DNA from: Rhodospirillaceae bacterium
Lineage (GTDB): Bacteria; Pseudomonadota; Alphaproteobacteria; GCA-2731375
Direction of reading: 5' to 3'
Assembly (NCBI GenBank): GCA_018660265.1
Contig: JABJKS010000031.1
Span: 1-64,000, forward strand
Length of the DNA stretch: 64,000 nt
The notes beneath the pieces were generated by a model, which saw nothing but the letters and a program-made list of their open reading frames with translations, searched no databases and was not told where the DNA came from. Each line of letters starts with the position of its first letter. Position 1 is the first letter of the stretch. Of the stretch, positions 26,569 to 35,527 are shown one piece after another. The translations under genes and the position numbers were made by a program.

Positions 26569-26942
26569 TGGGGCATCCTATCTCGGGCCTCTGGACTATC
26601 ATGCTGCCAATACTGATCTCCACTGATCTCCACTGATTTGTATTGGGCGCGTTAGCGTGAAGTACGGTGCCAAACTTAGATCTTTAGTATTGGGCTGGCA
26701 GGCCGATTGCGGTCTGCTGTCGTGTGTCTTGTCGTGGCATACAAATCGTCAGGTATTCTCCGCCATTAATCCTTCCCTATCATCGCAATGTGGTATTACG
26801 CTTTAGGCATCGACTAATCCCAATGGTCTGGCGCGGTGATCAGAGAACTCGAAACATTTAGAAAAGGACGTCATTGCCGGCCGCATGTCGGCGGCTTCCT
26901 TGTGTTCGTTTCGCAAACTAAGGCGGGTTCCAAAGTCACGTT
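26569..26942. other. Intergenic region with a short tandem repeat
   Basis: About 370 bp without a gene I can support. The only pattern is a 10-bp tandem repeat, ACTGATCTCC at 26612-26621 and 26622-26631 plus a partial third unit (26632-26639). The remaining part is the leader of the DHA2 exporter gene. I see no regulator motif or conserved RNA. Confidence 0.5.
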
Positions 26943-28454
26943 ATGACAGCTGTCGCGCAGAATGCTGAAGATATCCCGGCGCTTCGCCGCTGGGCCATTC
27001 TGTTTTCGATCACTCTGGCGACAACCCAATACGCCATGGCCATATTGGTGGTCTCGGTGTTGTTGCCGCAGATGCAGGGCTCCCTCTCTGCCACCCAGGA
27101 CGAAATCGCCTGGGTGATGATTTTCAATATCCTGGCCACGGCGGTGATGACACCGATGACAGGCTGGTTGGCGGGACGGTTTGGACGACGCCGGGTCATG
27201 CTGGTCTCCATGGCCGGTTTCTCACTTGCAACGGTGGCCTGCGGATTGTCCACCTCTTTGCCTGTGTTGGTTCTATTTCGTGTTGCCCAGGGTACCTTTG
27301 GTGCGCCTCTTATTCCGTTGGGTCAGGCGATCGTGCTGGACACCTTTCCGAAACGCCAGCACGGTATCGCCACCTCGGTCTTTGGTATGGCGGTGGTGGT
27401 CGGCCCGGTCATCGGGCCCATGCTGGGGGGTATTCTGGCTGAAACCTATGGCTGGCCGGCGGCGTTTTACATGTTTGTTCCGTTCGGCATTATCGCTCTC
27501 GTGGGTATGTTCATGTTCGTCACGGATAATGGGGCGCGGCAGCATACCAGCCTGGATTGGACCGGATTTCTAACCTTGTCAGTGGCGGTGATCGGCCTGC
27601 AATTGCTGCTGTCCAGGGGGCAACGCCTGGATTGGTTTGAAAGCCCCGAAATTATTATCGAAGCGGTTCTGGCAGTGGTCGCCCTGCATCTGTTCATTGT
27701 CCATAGCGTGACGGCGGAGCGGCCGTTTCTGAACCCACGATTATTGCTGGATCGAAATTTCGTTCTGGGGCTGGTGATTGTCAGTATTTACGGCATGTTG
27801 AATTTCACGCCTATGGTATTGCTGCCGCCCATGTTGCAGGGTGTCCTGGGCTATCCGGATTCGATTATTGGCCTGTTGCTGGGCATGCGCGGGGCCGGTG
27901 CCATCGCGGGCTTTTTTGCCGCCATTTTTATCTCCCGCCTGGATCCAAAATTCGGCATGACTTTCGGCTTCGGGCTACAGGTCGCATCGGGCATCTATAT
28001 GGCAGGCTTTGATATGAATACCAGCATCATCGACGTGGCGATCAATTCCATCCTCCAGGGCATGGCGGTCGGGATAATTTGGGTGCCGCTGACCGTGGCA
28101 GCCTTTGCCACGTTGGATAATCGGTACCTGGCGGAAGGATCGGCCGTTTATCATCTGTTACGCAATCTAGGCAGTGCCGTCTTTATCTCCCTCTCCGTGA
28201 CCTTGGTGATTATTTCCACGGCAGACAACTATGCCGGCATGACCGAATTTGTCTCCGATTATAATAAGGTCCTGAACCTGCCGTGGGTATTAGGGCTTTG
28301 GGGCGTGGATAGTGTGCGGGGGCTGACGAGTTTAAGTGGGGAAATCGGCCGCCAGGCTGCCATGATTGGTTATATAAATGCCTTTTGGGCCTATACGATG
28401 GCTTCTTTGGCAGTGATGCCTTTGATATTCTTGGTCCGTGCACGCAAAACGTAA
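26943..28454 (+). CDS. DHA2-family (EmrB/QacA-type) MFS exporter
   Basis: 503 aa with about 14 membrane segments, the DHA2 topology. Visible: helix 1-2 region with VVSVLLPQMQGSL, QDEIAWVMIFNILATA, motif A GWLAGRFGRRRVML, and motif C-like VVGPVIGPMLGGILAETYGW in helix 5. The family exports drugs, dyes or other hydrophobic compounds by proton antiport, often with an EmrA-type adaptor. No adaptor gene is adjacent, so it may act alone. The SD before the ATG is weak. The gene is isolated between long intergenic gaps. Confidence 0.88.
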   Translation: MTAVAQNAEDIPALRRWAILFSITLATTQYAMAILVVSVLLPQMQGSLSATQDEIAWVMIFNILATAVMTPMTGWLAGRFGRRRVMLVSMAGFSLATVACGLSTSLPVLVLFRVAQGTFGAPLIPLGQAIVLDTFPKRQHGIATSVFGMAVVVGPVIGPMLGGILAETYGWPAAFYMFVPFGIIALVGMFMFVTDNGARQHTSLDWTGFLTLSVAVIGLQLLLSRGQRLDWFESPEIIIEAVLAVVALHLFIVHSVTAERPFLNPRLLLDRNFVLGLVIVSIYGMLNFTPMVLLPPMLQGVLGYPDSIIGLLLGMRGAGAIAGFFAAIFISRLDPKFGMTFGFGLQVASGIYMAGFDMNTSIIDVAINSILQGMAVGIIWVPLTVAAFATLDNRYLAEGSAVYHLLRNLGSAVFISLSVTLVIISTADNYAGMTEFVSDYNKVLNLPWVLGLWGVDSVRGLTSLSGEIGRQAAMIGYINAFWAYTMASLAVMPLIFLVRARKT

Positions 28455-28530
28455 GGATATGTTTGCAACAAAATCGTTTTGCGCTAATCTCATCCCAATG
28501 GGTTTTTAATAATAATAAATGGAGAAAATC

Positions 28531-28686
28531 ATGGCCATCGCTAGAGGCGCGCCGCGACGCCAAGGAGAACGCCGCGCAACCGACCGAAGACAACGCAGTG
28601 ACGGGGCACCGGATGGTGTTGAACGGCGACTATCCCTGCGCCGTACGTCCAATCGCCGCGCCGGGGATGACCGCCGCGAGGGTTAG
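28531..28686 (+). CDS. Small Arg-rich protein with diarginine repeats, unknown
   Basis: 51 aa, no family recognised. GGAG lies six bases before the ATG, an ideal spacing. Sixteen of 51 residues are Arg. RR pairs occur at residues 9, 14, 19, then 32, 37, 42 and 48, so the protein is built of RRxxx pentads (RRQGE, RRATD, RRQRS; RRLSL, RRTSN, RRAGD) in two blocks separated by an acidic Gly/Pro turn. It should be soluble, strongly basic and probably disordered or helical, with nucleic acid or acidic-partner binding plausible. A strong hairpin follows at 28715. The 77 bp before it are AT-rich. Confidence 0.5.
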   Translation: MAIARGAPRRQGERRATDRRQRSDGAPDGVERRLSLRRTSNRRAGDDRREG

Positions 28687-28714
28687 CGCGCTTCCGAAAC
28701 AAGATCCAGACGGG

Positions 28715-28755
28715 ATTAACCCGGGTACCCACAACGTCGGGGCACCCGGGTTAAT
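28715..28755. terminator. Strong palindromic hairpin after the small Arg-rich gene
   Basis: ATTAACCCGGGT (28715-28726) and ACCCGGGTTAAT (28744-28755) form a perfect 12-bp stem, extended inward by CCC/GGG pairs. No T-run follows. It probably ends the small Arg-rich transcript, or both flanking transcripts. Confidence 0.55.
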
Positions 28756-28770
28756 GATTCCCTGAAAATG

Positions 28771-28886
28771 AGAGCAATTTTGAATTAATTGGCGTCGCCA
28801 CCGTAGCTTATTTGGCGCGATCCAGGTAATTGGTTCAATTGCTCTTTTTTCTTAAAAGTCTGAGCTTGTTTTAAATAAACCTGCTC
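28771..28886. repeat. Dispersed palindromic intergenic repeat, copy 4
   Basis: The large imperfect palindrome runs 28771-28845 (AGAGCAATT to AATTGCTCT). A TTTTTTCTTAAAAGTCT spacer follows, then a hairpin GAGCTTGTTT (28862-28871) with AAACCTGCTC (28877-28886) containing mismatches, so this copy is decaying. The last base falls in the stop codon of the thiolase gene. Confidence 0.75.
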
Positions 28887-30061
28887 TATGCGACTTCGAA
28901 CAAACCCGCAGCACCCATGCCGCCACCGATGCACATGGTGCAGACGACATACTTGACGCCACGCCGTTTGCCTTCGATCAAGGCGTGGCCCACCATACGC
29001 GCGCCACTCATACCATAGGGGTGGCCAATGGATACGGCACCGCCGTTGACGTTCAGGTTCTCATCCGCAATGCCCAGACGATCCCGGCAATATAGTACCT
29101 GAACGGCAAAAGCCTCGTTCAGTTCCCATAAGCCGATATCATCGACGGTCAGGCCATTACGCTCCAACAATTTTGGTACGGCAAAGACCGGGCCAATACC
29201 CATTTCATCAGGCTCGCAACCGGCCACGGCCAAGCCACGATAGATGCCCAGGGGCTGGATGCCGCGCTGTTCGGCCAGCTTGCTGTCCATGACCACGGCA
29301 GCCGAGGCACCATCGGAAAGTTGCGAGGCGTTGCCGGCTGTAATGGCACCACCATCGATGACCGGTTTCAGGCCCACAAGGCCTTCCATATTGGTGGAGG
29401 GGCGGTTGCCCTCATCCTTATCAAGGGTGACCTCCTTTTCACTGATTTCGCCGGTTTCCTTGTTGGCAACTTTCATGATGGACGTCATGGGCACGATTTC
29501 ATCATCGAATTTACCCGCCTGTTGCGCTGCGGCTGTACGCATCTGGCTTTGCAGGCCATAGGCATCCATGTCTTCACGCTTCACGCCATAGCGGTTCGTG
29601 ACAACTTCCGCCGTATTCAGCATGGCCATATAGATATCATTGGATTTATCAATAACCGACTGATTGGCGCGGTTGTTCATGTCGCCATTCTGGACCAACG
29701 AAATAGACTCAACGCCGCCACCGATACAGATCGGCATGCCATCGTCGATCACCTGTTTGGCAGCGGTCGCAATGGCCATCATGCCTGACGAACATTGCCG
29801 ATCCAGGGTCATGCCGCTGACGCCCACCGGCAGACCGGCGGCAAGCAGGCTTTGCCGGGCCGTGTTGCCGCCCGTGGTACCCTGTTGCATGGCGCAACCC
29901 AGGATCACGTCGTCAACCTCGGCTGGATCAATGCCGGCCTTGGCGACCGCATGCTGGATTGCGTGCCCAGCCATGGCCGGACCTTCGGTGTTATTAAAGG
30001 CACCGCGATAGGCTTTGCCGATCGGGGTGCGGGCAGTGGAAACAATGACGGCTTCTTTCAT
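28886..30061 (-). CDS. Acetyl-CoA acetyltransferase (thiolase)
   Basis: 391 aa, standard thiolase length. Catalyses acyl-CoA plus acetyl-CoA condensation or thiolytic cleavage. The nucleophile is Cys90 in LDRQCSSGM. The C-terminal catalytic pair is His347 ([17 protein letters not shown]) and Cys377 ([10 protein letters not shown]). The N-terminal [17 protein letters not shown] is typical. Sequence style ([12 protein letters not shown]) suits degradative or broad-range FadA-like enzymes. It is last of three minus-strand genes (isochorismatase-like, ThDP enzyme, thiolase), 75 nt after the ThDP gene, so cotranscription is possible. Confidence 0.93.
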   Translation of the reverse strand: MKEAVIVSTARTPIGKAYRGAFNNTEGPAMAGHAIQHAVAKAGIDPAEVDDVILGCAMQQGTTGGNTARQSLLAAGLPVGVSGMTLDRQCSSGMMAIATAAKQVIDDGMPICIGGGVESISLVQNGDMNNRANQSVIDKSNDIYMAMLNTAEVVTNRYGVKREDMDAYGLQSQMRTAAAQQAGKFDDEIVPMTSIMKVANKETGEISEKEVTLDKDEGNRPSTNMEGLVGLKPVIDGGAITAGNASQLSDGASAAVVMDSKLAEQRGIQPLGIYRGLAVAGCEPDEMGIGPVFAVPKLLERNGLTVDDIGLWELNEAFAVQVLYCRDRLGIADENLNVNGGAVSIGHPYGMSGARMVGHALIEGKRRGVKYVVCTMCIGGGMGAAGLFEVA

Positions 30062-30136
30062 AAGAAATCTCCTGACGTTGGGATCGGATAGGGGTCTTTA
30101 CAGTTGCCGCAATATAACCGCCGTACGCGATGGACA

Positions 30137-31780
30137 CTAGCCGCTTTGTTTGCCTTGGGACGGTGGCCGGCGGATCAGGGCCCAGACGTTGGGTGCCTCG
30201 GCCATGGGGATGGTGATCAGGCTGGGCTGTTCCGCATCGAGATGGCGGCGCAGGACGTCTTCCAACTGGGCGGGATCCGTTACCCTGTCTGCCATCATGC
30301 CGTAGGCTTCCGCCATGGCGACAAAATCCGGATTGGTCAGATCAACGGCGATGTGCCGACCGCCGTAATTATTGGCCTGGATGGTTTTGACGTTGCCATA
30401 AGCACTATTGTCAAACACGATTACCACGACGGGTATCTTGTGATGTACGGCGGTGGCCAGCTCCTGCACCGTGAACATGAAACCGCCGTCACCACAAATA
30501 GCGATAACTTTGCGGTCCGGCCGGGCAACTTTACCCCCCAGGGCCGCGGGATAGGCCCAGCCCAGGGTGGCCTGATAACCGGGCATGAAAAAGCTGCGCG
30601 GTTCGTATATGGGCATGGCGAAGCGGGCAAAAACTGTAAAGCGGGTGACATCGGCAAAGATAATACCGTCCCGGGGCAGCGCGGCCCTAATGGCGTCGCA
30701 GTAACCAGCTAAAGGTGCCAGATCGGCCAGCCGGGCATTGGCATCGTCGCGAATGGACGCTGCTTCCGGCCAAACAACGGGGCTCACCCCAAGTTTCCCA
30801 AGAACGCTATCCAATGCCGCCAACCCCAGTTCGGCGGAGGTCACCATGGCGATATCAGCCTCGACGGGTTTCACGATCTGGGTCGGGTCGATGTCAATGC
30901 GGATCAGATCCACCTCGTCCACCCGGCCCCAGGACAGGCCGACGTTGGTGTGACGGCTGCCAACCACCAGAGCCGCATCCGCCAGGTCCCATAATTCCTG
31001 CCCCGGCAGCATGGAGTAGGCCAGGGGATGATCGCCTGGAATAGCGCCCAAGGCATTGGGGGTCATAATAACCGGGGCACCCACACGTTCGGCCAGTTTT
31101 ACCAGGGCATCTTCGGCATCAACGCAACCACCCCCCGCGATAATTACCGGGTGGGTGGCTTTCGCCAGACAGGCCGCGGCCCTTTGCACCATTTCGGGGT
31201 CCGGCTCCGGCGCGGGCACCGCGGTCATTGCGGCCATGGACGGCTGTTGGCTGACTTGGCCCTTGCTGCCCAGAGTGTCGGGTGCCATCTCCAATATCGC
31301 GGGGCTTTTTCGGCCTGCGTTCATGTGGCGAAAGGCGCTGGCCAATAGATCCGGTACGGCGCTTGGGTGATCTGCCCGTTCCACCCAATCAATGACGCCC
31401 CGGGCCATGGCCAGTTGATCTTTTAACTCGTGGGCCATGCCGTAATTCTGCCCAATCTGGTAGGACGGTATCTGCCCGGTCAGGCCCAACATGGGTAGAT
31501 TGGCAGAGGCGCCGGTCGCCACCGCTGTCATGGCATTCAACAGGCCCGGCCCCGGCACCACGGCAAAAACCCCTGGCTTGCCACTGACCTGGGCATAGCC
31601 CATGGCCATGAAGGCCGCTCCCTGTTCATGGCGGCTGTGGATGACGCGGAGATTATTCCGTGCTTCGAAAAAGGCATCGAATAGATTATCCAGCTGAATG
31701 CCTGGTATGCCGAATACGGTATCCACATCGTGGTCGCGCAGACTTTGTACGATGGCTTGTCCACCGGTCATCGTGGCCAT
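30137..31780 (-). CDS. ThDP-dependent acetolactate-synthase-like enzyme
   Basis: 547 aa. PYR domain with VFGIPGIQLDNLFDA and catalytic Glu52 (SRHEQGAAFMAMGYA). The central FAD/nucleotide-fold domain has PVIIAGGGCVDAEDAL. The PP domain has GDGGFMFTVQELATA followed by FDNSAYGNVK, the ThDP/Mg2+ motif. This resembles the acetolactate synthase large-subunit branch, but no regulatory subunit is adjacent, so a catabolic carboligase or decarboxylase is more likely. A second paralogue lies at 22729. It is 17 nt after the isochorismatase-like gene, in the same operon. Confidence 0.87.
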   Translation of the reverse strand: MATMTGGQAIVQSLRDHDVDTVFGIPGIQLDNLFDAFFEARNNLRVIHSRHEQGAAFMAMGYAQVSGKPGVFAVVPGPGLLNAMTAVATGASANLPMLGLTGQIPSYQIGQNYGMAHELKDQLAMARGVIDWVERADHPSAVPDLLASAFRHMNAGRKSPAILEMAPDTLGSKGQVSQQPSMAAMTAVPAPEPDPEMVQRAAACLAKATHPVIIAGGGCVDAEDALVKLAERVGAPVIMTPNALGAIPGDHPLAYSMLPGQELWDLADAALVVGSRHTNVGLSWGRVDEVDLIRIDIDPTQIVKPVEADIAMVTSAELGLAALDSVLGKLGVSPVVWPEAASIRDDANARLADLAPLAGYCDAIRAALPRDGIIFADVTRFTVFARFAMPIYEPRSFFMPGYQATLGWAYPAALGGKVARPDRKVIAICGDGGFMFTVQELATAVHHKIPVVVIVFDNSAYGNVKTIQANNYGGRHIAVDLTNPDFVAMAEAYGMMADRVTDPAQLEDVLRRHLDAEQPSLITIPMAEAPNVWALIRRPPSQGKQSG

Positions 31781-31797
31781 TATTTCTTTTCCTTTAT

Positions 31798-32418
31798 TCA
31801 GGTTAGGGCGGCGATGATGTCGGCGCTGGATTGGACCCAGCCGAACTTCATTGCAAAATTTCTCAGCGTGGCAGTGTGGAGTTCGGGGTCGAAGGAGGAT
31901 ACCGCATCGGAAACCATGGTGGTGGGAAAGCGGTGGTGGAAAGCTTGACGCCCGGTTTCCTCAACACAGATTTGCGTCACCGTACCTGTCAGAACCAGGG
32001 AGCCAACGCCCATGTCCCGTAGGGAATCGTTCAACGGGGTGCCATGGAATGCGCCGTAGCCATATTTCTCAATGATCAAATCGTCTGCTTCCGGACGCAA
32101 CTCATCGATAATTTCGGTGCATTCAAGGGTCGTATCCAGGTCCGAATAGTGACGCTTATGACCTTGCCAACAGCATTTCGTATGGGGTTCGCATTCAGGC
32201 GACCAGATCCAACCCATGCTGGGCGCTTGGGTGGAGAGGAATTTGGTATAGATCACAGGATGGCCATGGGTGCGAAACGCAGCGATCAGGGCCTGATGGG
32301 CGGGCACCGTCACCAGGGCATCCGGCACTTGCAAGGGGCCATTCTGACGGACAAAATCGTTCTGCATATCGACAATCAATAGGGCCGGGTTTTTCAGTGG
32401 GTTATTTTGCTTGTTCAT
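31798..32418 (-). CDS. Isochorismatase-like cysteine hydrolase
   Basis: 206 aa. The Asp-Lys-Cys triad of this superfamily is visible: Asp17 ([11 protein letters not shown]), Lys118 ([10 protein letters not shown]) and Cys151 ([14 protein letters not shown]). The cis-peptide-type GTVTQ precedes the Cys. Members hydrolyse amides or vinyl ethers (nicotinamidase, N-carbamoylsarcosine amidase, biuret hydrolase, isochorismatase). Which applies here cannot be read. First gene of the three-gene minus-strand group; its start region is divergent from the GMC oxidoreductase, with about 100 bp between. Confidence 0.88.
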   Translation of the reverse strand: MNKQNNPLKNPALLIVDMQNDFVRQNGPLQVPDALVTVPAHQALIAAFRTHGHPVIYTKFLSTQAPSMGWIWSPECEPHTKCCWQGHKRHYSDLDTTLECTEIIDELRPEADDLIIEKYGYGAFHGTPLNDSLRDMGVGSLVLTGTVTQICVEETGRQAFHHRFPTTMVSDAVSSFDPELHTATLRNFAMKFGWVQSSADIIAALT

Positions 32419-32500
32419 GCGTGGCCTGCCTTCGTCTCTGATCTCTGGTTGCGACTTGGACCCAGGATAGCGTTAGGATGTGGGCAAAACCAATATTATC

Positions 32501-32510
32501 GAGGAGAAGC
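32501..32510 (+). promoter_or_regulatory. Ribosome binding site that fixes the GMC start at GTG
   Basis: GAGGAGAAGC lies eight bases before GTG 32515, where the FAD-binding strand begins two residues later. The upstream frame to 32407 lacks this SD and would overlap the divergent gene's start. Confidence 0.6.
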
Positions 32511-32514
32511 GGTC

Positions 32515-34113
32515 GTGGATTTTGATTATATCGTCGTCGGTGCCGGCTCTGCCGGCTGTGTCTTGGCCAATCGGTTAAGTGAAAAACCCCTGTCCCGCAC
32601 CTTGTTACTGGAAGCAGGTGGCAAGGATAGCTCCATCTGGATCCACGTGCCCGTGGGCTTTACCAAGACGCTGAACGATAAATCGGTGAATTGGTGCTTT
32701 GAGACCGAGCCTGAGGAAAATACCGGCAATCGCAAGATACCCATTCCGCGCGGCAAGGTTCTGGGTGGTTCGTCGTCCATCAACGGTATGTTGTATGTCC
32801 GCGGCCAGGCTCAGGACTATGACACCTGGGCCCAGATGGGCAATCGCGGTTGGTCCTATGACGCAGTGCTACCCTATTTCAAAAAATCCGAACGGTTTGA
32901 GCGGGGGAGTTCCGATCTGCGTGGTGGCGATGGTCCCATGAACGTCGCCGATATGCGGGCCAGCCATAAGCTGTTGGACGCCATGATAGAAGCGGGTGGT
33001 CAGGCCGGCTATGGCATCAATCCGGATTACAACGGCGATAAGCAAGACGGTTTTGGTTACTACCAAGTGACCCAACGTGGCGGTCGTCGGCATTCTGCAG
33101 CCCGCGCCTTTTTGGGGCCGGCCTCTCATCGCGCTAATCTGGAGATAGAGACCAATGCCATCGCCGGACGTTTGATTGTGGAGGGTAAGCGCGTGGTTGG
33201 CGTTGAGTACACGGTCAACGGCCAGACCCGTCAGGCCCGCGCAAGGCGCGAAGTGATTTTGAGTGCCGGTGCGGTGCAATCGCCCCAATTGCTGGAACTA
33301 TCAGGCATTGGCCAGCCGGAATTGTTGCAAGATCTGGGCATCGACGTGGTGCACGCTTTGCCCGGCGTTGGGGAAAACTATCGTGACCATTATACCACAC
33401 GGGTCAATTGGCGGGTCCGGAATGCGACGACCCTGAACGAACAAAGCCGGGGCTGGCGTCTCGGTCTAGAGGTGATGAAATACGCGATCGCCCGGAAGGG
33501 TATGCTGACCTACACCGCCGGCATCGTGCATGGTTTCGTCCGCAGCCGGGCGGAGCTGGCAACCCCTGATGTGCAATTCCATGGCGCCCACGCCAGCTAT
33601 GCCACCTCGAAAGACCGGGTCTTGGATCAAAAGCCGGGGATGACGATTGCAGCCTGTCAGCTGCGTCCTGAAAGCCGGGGCTCCATCCATATTCGCGATA
33701 GCCGGCCGGGTTCGGAACCGGCCATCAGGCCGAATTTTCTGGCTGACGAGATCGACCGCGCGGCCCTGATCGCAGGCTTGCGCATCGCCCGTGATTTGGG
33801 CGACCAACCTGCCTTAAAGCCCTATGTGGAACACGAGATGAATCCCGGCGGAGATGTGCATAGCGACGATGAATTCCTCGATTACGCCAGGGCCACCGGT
33901 TCCACGGTCTTTCATCCCATCGGCACCTGCCGCATGGGCGATGACCCGATGGCGGTGGTGGATGACCGCCTGTCCGTGCACGGGATGGAGGGCCTGCGCG
34001 TCGTCGATGCCTCCATCATGCCGACCCTCGTCTCGGGCAATACCCACGCCCCCACGGTCATGATCGCGGAAAAAGCCGCTTCTATGATATTAGACGATGC
34101 GGCACAGTCTTAA
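32515..34113 (+). CDS. GMC-family FAD oxidoreductase (choline dehydrogenase-like)
   Basis: 532 aa from the GTG. Flavin-dependent alcohol oxidation. The ADP-binding fold is at residues 4-33 ([19 protein letters not shown], ending LLLEAGG). The GMC signature occupies about 80-97 ([18 protein letters not shown]). A second signature includes [16 protein letters not shown]-terminal active-site residues are His in [10 protein letters not shown] and His in [16 protein letters not shown]. The substrate is open (choline, polyethylene glycol, long-chain or other alcohols). It lies 48 nt before the TTC38-like gene, same strand. Confidence 0.92.
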   Translation: MDFDYIVVGAGSAGCVLANRLSEKPLSRTLLLEAGGKDSSIWIHVPVGFTKTLNDKSVNWCFETEPEENTGNRKIPIPRGKVLGGSSSINGMLYVRGQAQDYDTWAQMGNRGWSYDAVLPYFKKSERFERGSSDLRGGDGPMNVADMRASHKLLDAMIEAGGQAGYGINPDYNGDKQDGFGYYQVTQRGGRRHSAARAFLGPASHRANLEIETNAIAGRLIVEGKRVVGVEYTVNGQTRQARARREVILSAGAVQSPQLLELSGIGQPELLQDLGIDVVHALPGVGENYRDHYTTRVNWRVRNATTLNEQSRGWRLGLEVMKYAIARKGMLTYTAGIVHGFVRSRAELATPDVQFHGAHASYATSKDRVLDQKPGMTIAACQLRPESRGSIHIRDSRPGSEPAIRPNFLADEIDRAALIAGLRIARDLGDQPALKPYVEHEMNPGGDVHSDDEFLDYARATGSTVFHPIGTCRMGDDPMAVVDDRLSVHGMEGLRVVDASIMPTLVSGNTHAPTVMIAEKAASMILDDAAQS

Positions 34114-34161
34114 TTCCATCCAATGATCTTCGGGCAAGATCACAAAAGAGAGAATTGTCAC

Positions 34162-35520
34162 ATGCAACAACTTGATAGTCGCGGCCATGGGCTGAGCACG
34201 GCCAACAGTGCAGCCGCTGAAGCCTTCAATGCCGGAATGAGCAGCTTTGTAAATTGGCGTACGGATGCCATGGGGCATTTGGACAATGCCATGGCGGCAG
34301 ATGATGGCTTTGCGATGCCGAAATTGACCAAGGGTTGGATTTTGCAGACCGGTCGGACGGCAGCCTTTCTCCCCGTGATCAAAGGACTTCTGGCGGACGC
34401 TGCACCCTTGATGGGGAAAGCGAATGCACGGGAGCAGGCCTATTTCGATAGCCTGGCGGCAGCCTCTGAAGGGCGCGGGGTCGTGGCTGCGACCATATTG
34501 GAGACTATGCTGGCCAGCAACCCGACGGATCTGTTGGCCCAGCGTCTGGTGCAGTTTGAATTGTTCTGGAACGGTCGCGCCAAATGGATGCGCGATATTG
34601 TTGAACGCGCGGCACCCAGTTGGTCCGACGATGTGGTCGATTTTGGCTGTTTCAATTCCGTCCGGGCCTTTTCCAACGAAGAAGCAGGTGACTATGAATT
34701 GGCGGAACGCTGTGGCCGCCTGGCGGTAGAGATTAACCCCAGCGATGTCTGGGGCACCCATGCAGTGGCCCATGTCCACGCTATGCAGGGGCGGGTTGGC
34801 GACGGGGTGGCCTGGTTGGAAGGCTTGAGTGGAAATTGGGGTGCGGCCAACCAGATCGGCCATCATCTGTGGTGGCACCTTTGCATCATGTTGCTGGAAC
34901 AGGGCGATCATGACCGCATCCTGGATTTGTTGACGGCCCAGGTGAGAAACCCGAATTCACCCCTGGTTCAGGCCATGCCCGATGCCACCATCGATCTGCA
35001 GAATGTGGCATCCCTGGTCATGCGCCTGGATTTGCGCGGTGTGGATGTCACCCAACAATGGGGCATTTTGGCCGGGATTTGCGCCGGCCGGGTCGGGGAT
35101 TGCGCCAATCCATTCTCCTCCGCCCATGACATGATGGTATTGGCCGCGACGGGACAGTTTGACCTGGCGGAGCAACTAATGGACGGTATTCGTGCCTTCG
35201 CTGCGACCCAAGGCCCCGGTGCTGCGGGCAGTCTGGTCACTGCCTATCGCGCCGCGGGTGTGCCGTTGTGTGAGGCTGTGTTGGCCCATCGCCGGGGCGA
35301 ATATGACCGGGTGATCGAATTGATGTCGCCAATTCGACATGACTTGCACCTGGTGGGCGGCAGCCATGCCCAACGGGATGTGTTTTTCCAGATCCTTCTT
35401 GATGCGGCCCATCGCGGTGGGCGGGACGATCTGATCCCGCAGTACTTTGACGATATCCGCCGCCTTGGCTTCGATCTGGTGGAACAGCGCACATTCTATC
35501 GGGATCTGGCTGCCGCCTAA
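34162..35520 (+). CDS. TTC38-like tetratricopeptide protein
   Basis: 452 aa from ATG 34162 (AGAGAG upstream); ATG 34123 is possible but lacks an SD. Helical repeats run throughout. The order and wording resemble the TTC38 family found in bacteria and animals: LSTANSAAAEAFNAGMSSFV, the central RCGRLAVEINPSDVWGTHAVAHV and GANQIGHHLWWHLCIMLLEQG (shortened), plus late HRRGEYDRVIELM. The family has no firmly established biochemical role. No signal peptide or membrane segment. It probably forms an operon with the GMC oxidoreductase. Its stop is only 7 nt from the convergent dehydrogenase stop. Confidence 0.78.
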   Translation: MQQLDSRGHGLSTANSAAAEAFNAGMSSFVNWRTDAMGHLDNAMAADDGFAMPKLTKGWILQTGRTAAFLPVIKGLLADAAPLMGKANAREQAYFDSLAAASEGRGVVAATILETMLASNPTDLLAQRLVQFELFWNGRAKWMRDIVERAAPSWSDDVVDFGCFNSVRAFSNEEAGDYELAERCGRLAVEINPSDVWGTHAVAHVHAMQGRVGDGVAWLEGLSGNWGAANQIGHHLWWHLCIMLLEQGDHDRILDLLTAQVRNPNSPLVQAMPDATIDLQNVASLVMRLDLRGVDVTQQWGILAGICAGRVGDCANPFSSAHDMMVLAATGQFDLAEQLMDGIRAFAATQGPGAAGSLVTAYRAAGVPLCEAVLAHRRGEYDRVIELMSPIRHDLHLVGGSHAQRDVFFQILLDAAHRGGRDDLIPQYFDDIRRLGFDLVEQRTFYRDLAAA

Positions 35521-35527
35521 CGGTCGC

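Noticed and set aside
22729-31780. Calling either ThDP enzyme a biosynthetic acetolactate synthase (ilvB)
   Set aside because: No small regulatory subunit or ilvC lies beside either gene, and motif reading cannot separate acetolactate synthase from related carboligases and decarboxylases.
34090-34911. 273-codon minus-strand frame
   Set aside because: Antisense to the TTC38-like gene, with no recognisable domain or SD.
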